From Paraburkholderia fynbosensis (lineage in GTDB: Bacteria > Pseudomonadota > Gammaproteobacteria > Burkholderiales > Burkholderiaceae): a stretch of DNA of 64,000 nucleotides. Positions 61,906 to 64,000 of the stretch are shown piece by piece. The stretch is taken from contig NZ_CADIKI010000018.1 in assembly GCF_902859935.1 (NCBI RefSeq), positions 1 to 64,000 on the forward strand. Reading direction: 5' to 3'. Position 1 is the first letter of the stretch, and every line of letters starts with the position of its first letter. Position numbers and translations under genes: made by a program. The notes beneath the pieces are model-generated. The model searched no databases. It was not told the DNA's origin and was given only the letters and a program-made list of their open reading frames with translations.

Positions 61906-62940
61906 TTGAAAGCCCTCGTACTCGAAGAAGCGCGCCAACTCGCGCTGCGCGATATCGACCTGCCGCTCGAAGTCGGCCCTCGCGATGTCAAGATCAAGAT
62001 TCATACGGTTGGCGTTTGCGGCAGTGATGTCCACTACTACACGCACGGACGCATCGGACCGTTCAAGGTCGAAGCGCCGATGGTGCTGGGTCACGAAGCG
62101 TCCGGCACGGTGGTCGAAGCCGGCAGTGAGGTCGAGCACCTGCGGGTGGGCGATCGGGTTTGCATGGAGCCGGGCATTCCGCAATTCGACTCGCCGGCAA
62201 CGATGCGCGGGCTGTACAACCTGGACCCCACGGTGCGGTTCTGGGCAACCCCGCCGATTCACGGCTGCCTGACGCCTTATGTCGTGCATCCGGCCGCCTT
62301 CACTTTCCGTCTTCCCGACAATGTATCCTTCGCGGAGGGCGCGATTGTCGAGCCGCTGTCAATCGGGCTACAGGCCGCCAAGAAGGCTGCGATGAAACCC
62401 GGCGATGTCGCGGTCGTGATCGGCGCGGGGACCATCGGCGCGATGACCGCCTTGGCCGCGCTGGCGGGCGGCGCATCGCGCGTCATTCTCGCGGACGTGA
62501 TCAAGGAAAAACTGGCGCTCTTCGCCGGCAATCCAGCGGTGACTACAGTCGATGTGCGCGAGCAACGGCTCACCGACATCGTTCGGGATGTCACCACCGG
62601 CTGGGGTGCCGACGTCGTATTCGAAGCGAGCGGCAACGCGAAGGTCTACGACGACCTGTTCGATCTGCTTTGCCCTGGCGGCTGCGCAGTCCTTGTCGGC
62701 ATGCCGGTCGACCGTGTGCCACTCGATGTCGTCGCGATGCAGGCGAAGGAAGCGCGTCTCGAATCGGTGTTCCGCTACGCGAATGTGTTCCCACGCGCGC
62801 TCGCGCTGATCAGCTCCGGCATGATTGACGTGAAGCCGTTCATCTCACGCAAGTTTGCGTTTGCCGACGGCCTCAGAGCATTCGAAGAGGCGGCGGCGGG
62901 TCGCCCGAACGATGTCAAGATCCAGATCGAGATGGACTGA
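61906..62940 (+). CDS. Zinc-dependent polyol dehydrogenase (sorbitol/xylitol dehydrogenase-like)
   Basis: A 344-residue medium-chain dehydrogenase. Catalytic zinc ligands are Cys38 (VCGSDVHYYTHGRIGPF), His63-Glu64 (LGHEASGTVV) and Glu in VVEPLSIGL. The four structural-zinc cysteines of alcohol dehydrogenases are absent, as in sorbitol dehydrogenases. Nucleotide motif IGAGTIGAMTALAA and the later Asp in ILADVIK indicate NAD. It would oxidise the polyol brought in by the transporter to a ketose. The start is a TTG at 61906, supported by a GGAGACTG site. Confidence 0.9.
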   Translation: MKALVLEEARQLALRDIDLPLEVGPRDVKIKIHTVGVCGSDVHYYTHGRIGPFKVEAPMVLGHEASGTVVEAGSEVEHLRVGDRVCMEPGIPQFDSPATMRGLYNLDPTVRFWATPPIHGCLTPYVVHPAAFTFRLPDNVSFAEGAIVEPLSIGLQAAKKAAMKPGDVAVVIGAGTIGAMTALAALAGGASRVILADVIKEKLALFAGNPAVTTVDVREQRLTDIVRDVTTGWGADVVFEASGNAKVYDDLFDLLCPGGCAVLVGMPVDRVPLDVVAMQAKEARLESVFRYANVFPRALALISSGMIDVKPFISRKFAFADGLRAFEEAAAGRPNDVKIQIEMD

Positions 62941-62943
62941 GCC

Positions 62944-64000
62944 ATGGCCAAAATCGTCTGCAAAGGCCTTACGAAACGTTACGACAGCGGGCCGCCGGTG
63001 CTGCATCCCCTCGATATTGAAATCGACGACGGTGAGTTCGTGGTGTTGCTGGGGCCATCCGGATGTGGCAAGTCCACGATGCTTCGCATGATCGCGGGTC
63101 TCGAAGGTATCACCGGCGGAGATCTTGCGATCGGCGACACCGTCGTGAACGACTTGCCGGCACGCGAGCGTAACGTTGCGATGGTGTTCCAGAACTATGC
63201 GCTGTATCCGCACATGAGCGTGTACGACAACATCGCTTTTGGCTTGCGCCGTCTGAAGACACCGGCCGCCGAGATCGACCGTCGGGTGCGGGAAGTCGCC
63301 GCGATGCTGAACCTCGATACGTTGCTCGATCGCAAACCGCGGGCCATGTCGGGCGGGCAGCAGCAGCGCGCCGCGATCGCCCGGGCAATGATCAAGACAC
63401 CCGAGGTATTCCTCTTCGATGAGCCGCTGTCCAACCTCGACGCGAAACTGCGAGCCCAATTGCGAGGCGACATCAAGCGGCTACACCAGCGTCTGAAGAC
63501 CACGACGGTGTATGTGACGCACGACCAGCTCGAAGCCATGACGCTCGCCGACCGTGTGATCTTGATGCGGGGCGGACGGATCGAGCAGGCCGGCACGCCA
63601 TCCGATCTATACCATTTCCCTCATACGCTATTCGCCGCGGGGTTCATCGGCACACCCGCGATGAATCTCATCGCCGGGATGGTCGAGCGGACAGATGAAA
63701 CCTGCTTCGTCCAGGTGCAGGGCCAGCGCTGGGCTCTGGCCGGGCCGCGTTTCGCCCGGTTGCAGCCCGGCCAGAAGGTGAAACTCGCGATCCGGCCGAA
63801 CTATCTGAAGGTGACCTCTGCGGACGATGAACCCGGCTCGCAAAAGCTTCCCGGCAAGGTCGAGCTGATCGAACTGCTCGGCGCAGACGCGCTCGTCACG
63901 TTCGAATTCGCCGGCGAGAGGCTGACCGCCCTGGTACCTGCGAGTGATCTCCCAGAACTGGATAGCGTGGTAACGTTTCAGTTCAAAGTAGCCGACCTGC
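62944..64000 (+). CDS. Sugar/polyol ABC transporter ATPase, MalK/UgpC-type (partial, runs off the end)
   Basis: At least 352 codons of a MalK/UgpC-type ATPase. Walker A is GPSGCGKST (about 37-45), Q-loop VFQNYALYPHM, signature MSGGQQQRAAIARAM, Walker B VFLFDEPLSNLD and switch VTHDQLEAM. The C-terminal regulatory (TOBE) region, with AIRPNYLKV, begins near residue 235 and is cut by the window end. The start is the ATG three bases past the dehydrogenase stop. It completes the transporter: two permeases, one binding protein and an ATPase dimer. Confidence 0.92.
   Translation, partial: MAKIVCKGLTKRYDSGPPVLHPLDIEIDDGEFVVLLGPSGCGKSTMLRMIAGLEGITGGDLAIGDTVVNDLPARERNVAMVFQNYALYPHMSVYDNIAFGLRRLKTPAAEIDRRVREVAAMLNLDTLLDRKPRAMSGGQQQRAAIARAMIKTPEVFLFDEPLSNLDAKLRAQLRGDIKRLHQRLKTTTVYVTHDQLEAMTLADRVILMRGGRIEQAGTPSDLYHFPHTLFAAGFIGTPAMNLIAGMVERTDETCFVQVQGQRWALAGPRFARLQPGQKVKLAIRPNYLKVTSADDEPGSQKLPGKVELIELLGADALVTFEFAGERLTALVPASDLPELDSVVTFQFKVADL

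Overview
The window looks like a chromosomal segment of a Burkholderiaceae bacterium, most likely Paraburkholderia or Caballeronia. The base composition is GC-rich. Characteristic family contents include UPF0182, a Liv transporter with fused subunits, an EF-G-like protein, DUF1989, DUF6351 fragments and many LysR genes. No species call is possible from sequence alone. No rRNA, tRNA or CRISPR array was seen.

Layout. 1-3.2 kb: tail of an SDR gene, a decayed HTH regulator and a phospholipase D-like protein with a metalloprotease-like N-terminus. 3.3-4.4 kb: two gene remnants on opposite strands, a frameshifted heme-oxygenase-like diiron enzyme and a Rieske-type protein tail. 4.4-10.9 kb: a periplasmic binding protein coupled to a hybrid sensor kinase, facing a NarL-type kinase/regulator pair. 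11-15.7 kb: small hypothetical genes around a repeat-rich intergenic region, then UPF0182. 15.7-26.2 kb: a racemase-like gene divergent from a nine-gene Liv transporter, ferritin, DUF1989, EF-G-like and dadA run. 26.2-27.4 kb: a scar of IS6, IS110 and chemoreceptor fragments.

27.4-42.3 kb holds a catabolic island: NCS1 permease, GMC oxidoreductase, a four-gene Pot-type ABC transporter, an 832-residue tandem class III CoA-transferase resembling DddD, a GcvA-type LysR regulator, a methylmalonate-semialdehyde dehydrogenase (MmsA/DddC-like) and a divergent LysR gene. Together these would import and degrade dimethylsulfoniopropionate (DMSP), or a related betaine-like compound, through 3-hydroxypropionate to acetyl-CoA.

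42.3-51.8 kb holds a second unusual island: a two-subunit ATP-citrate-lyase-like enzyme, a citrate/tricarballylate-type MFS symporter, an orphan ModA-like binding protein and a convergent lysR-dctA pair. A duplicated 44-bp element precedes both plus-strand transcription units, suggesting one regulator controls them. The lyase-like subunit has lost one citrate-synthase active-site histidine position.

51.9-52.8 kb is a second transposon scar (IS66, acyl-CoA synthetase and SDR fragments). 53-57.7 kb is a second Liv-type transporter with fused ATPases. 58-58.4 kb is a DUF6351 remnant. 58.8-64 kb is a polyol/sugar ABC transporter with a sorbitol/xylitol-type dehydrogenase; its ATPase gene runs off the window edge.
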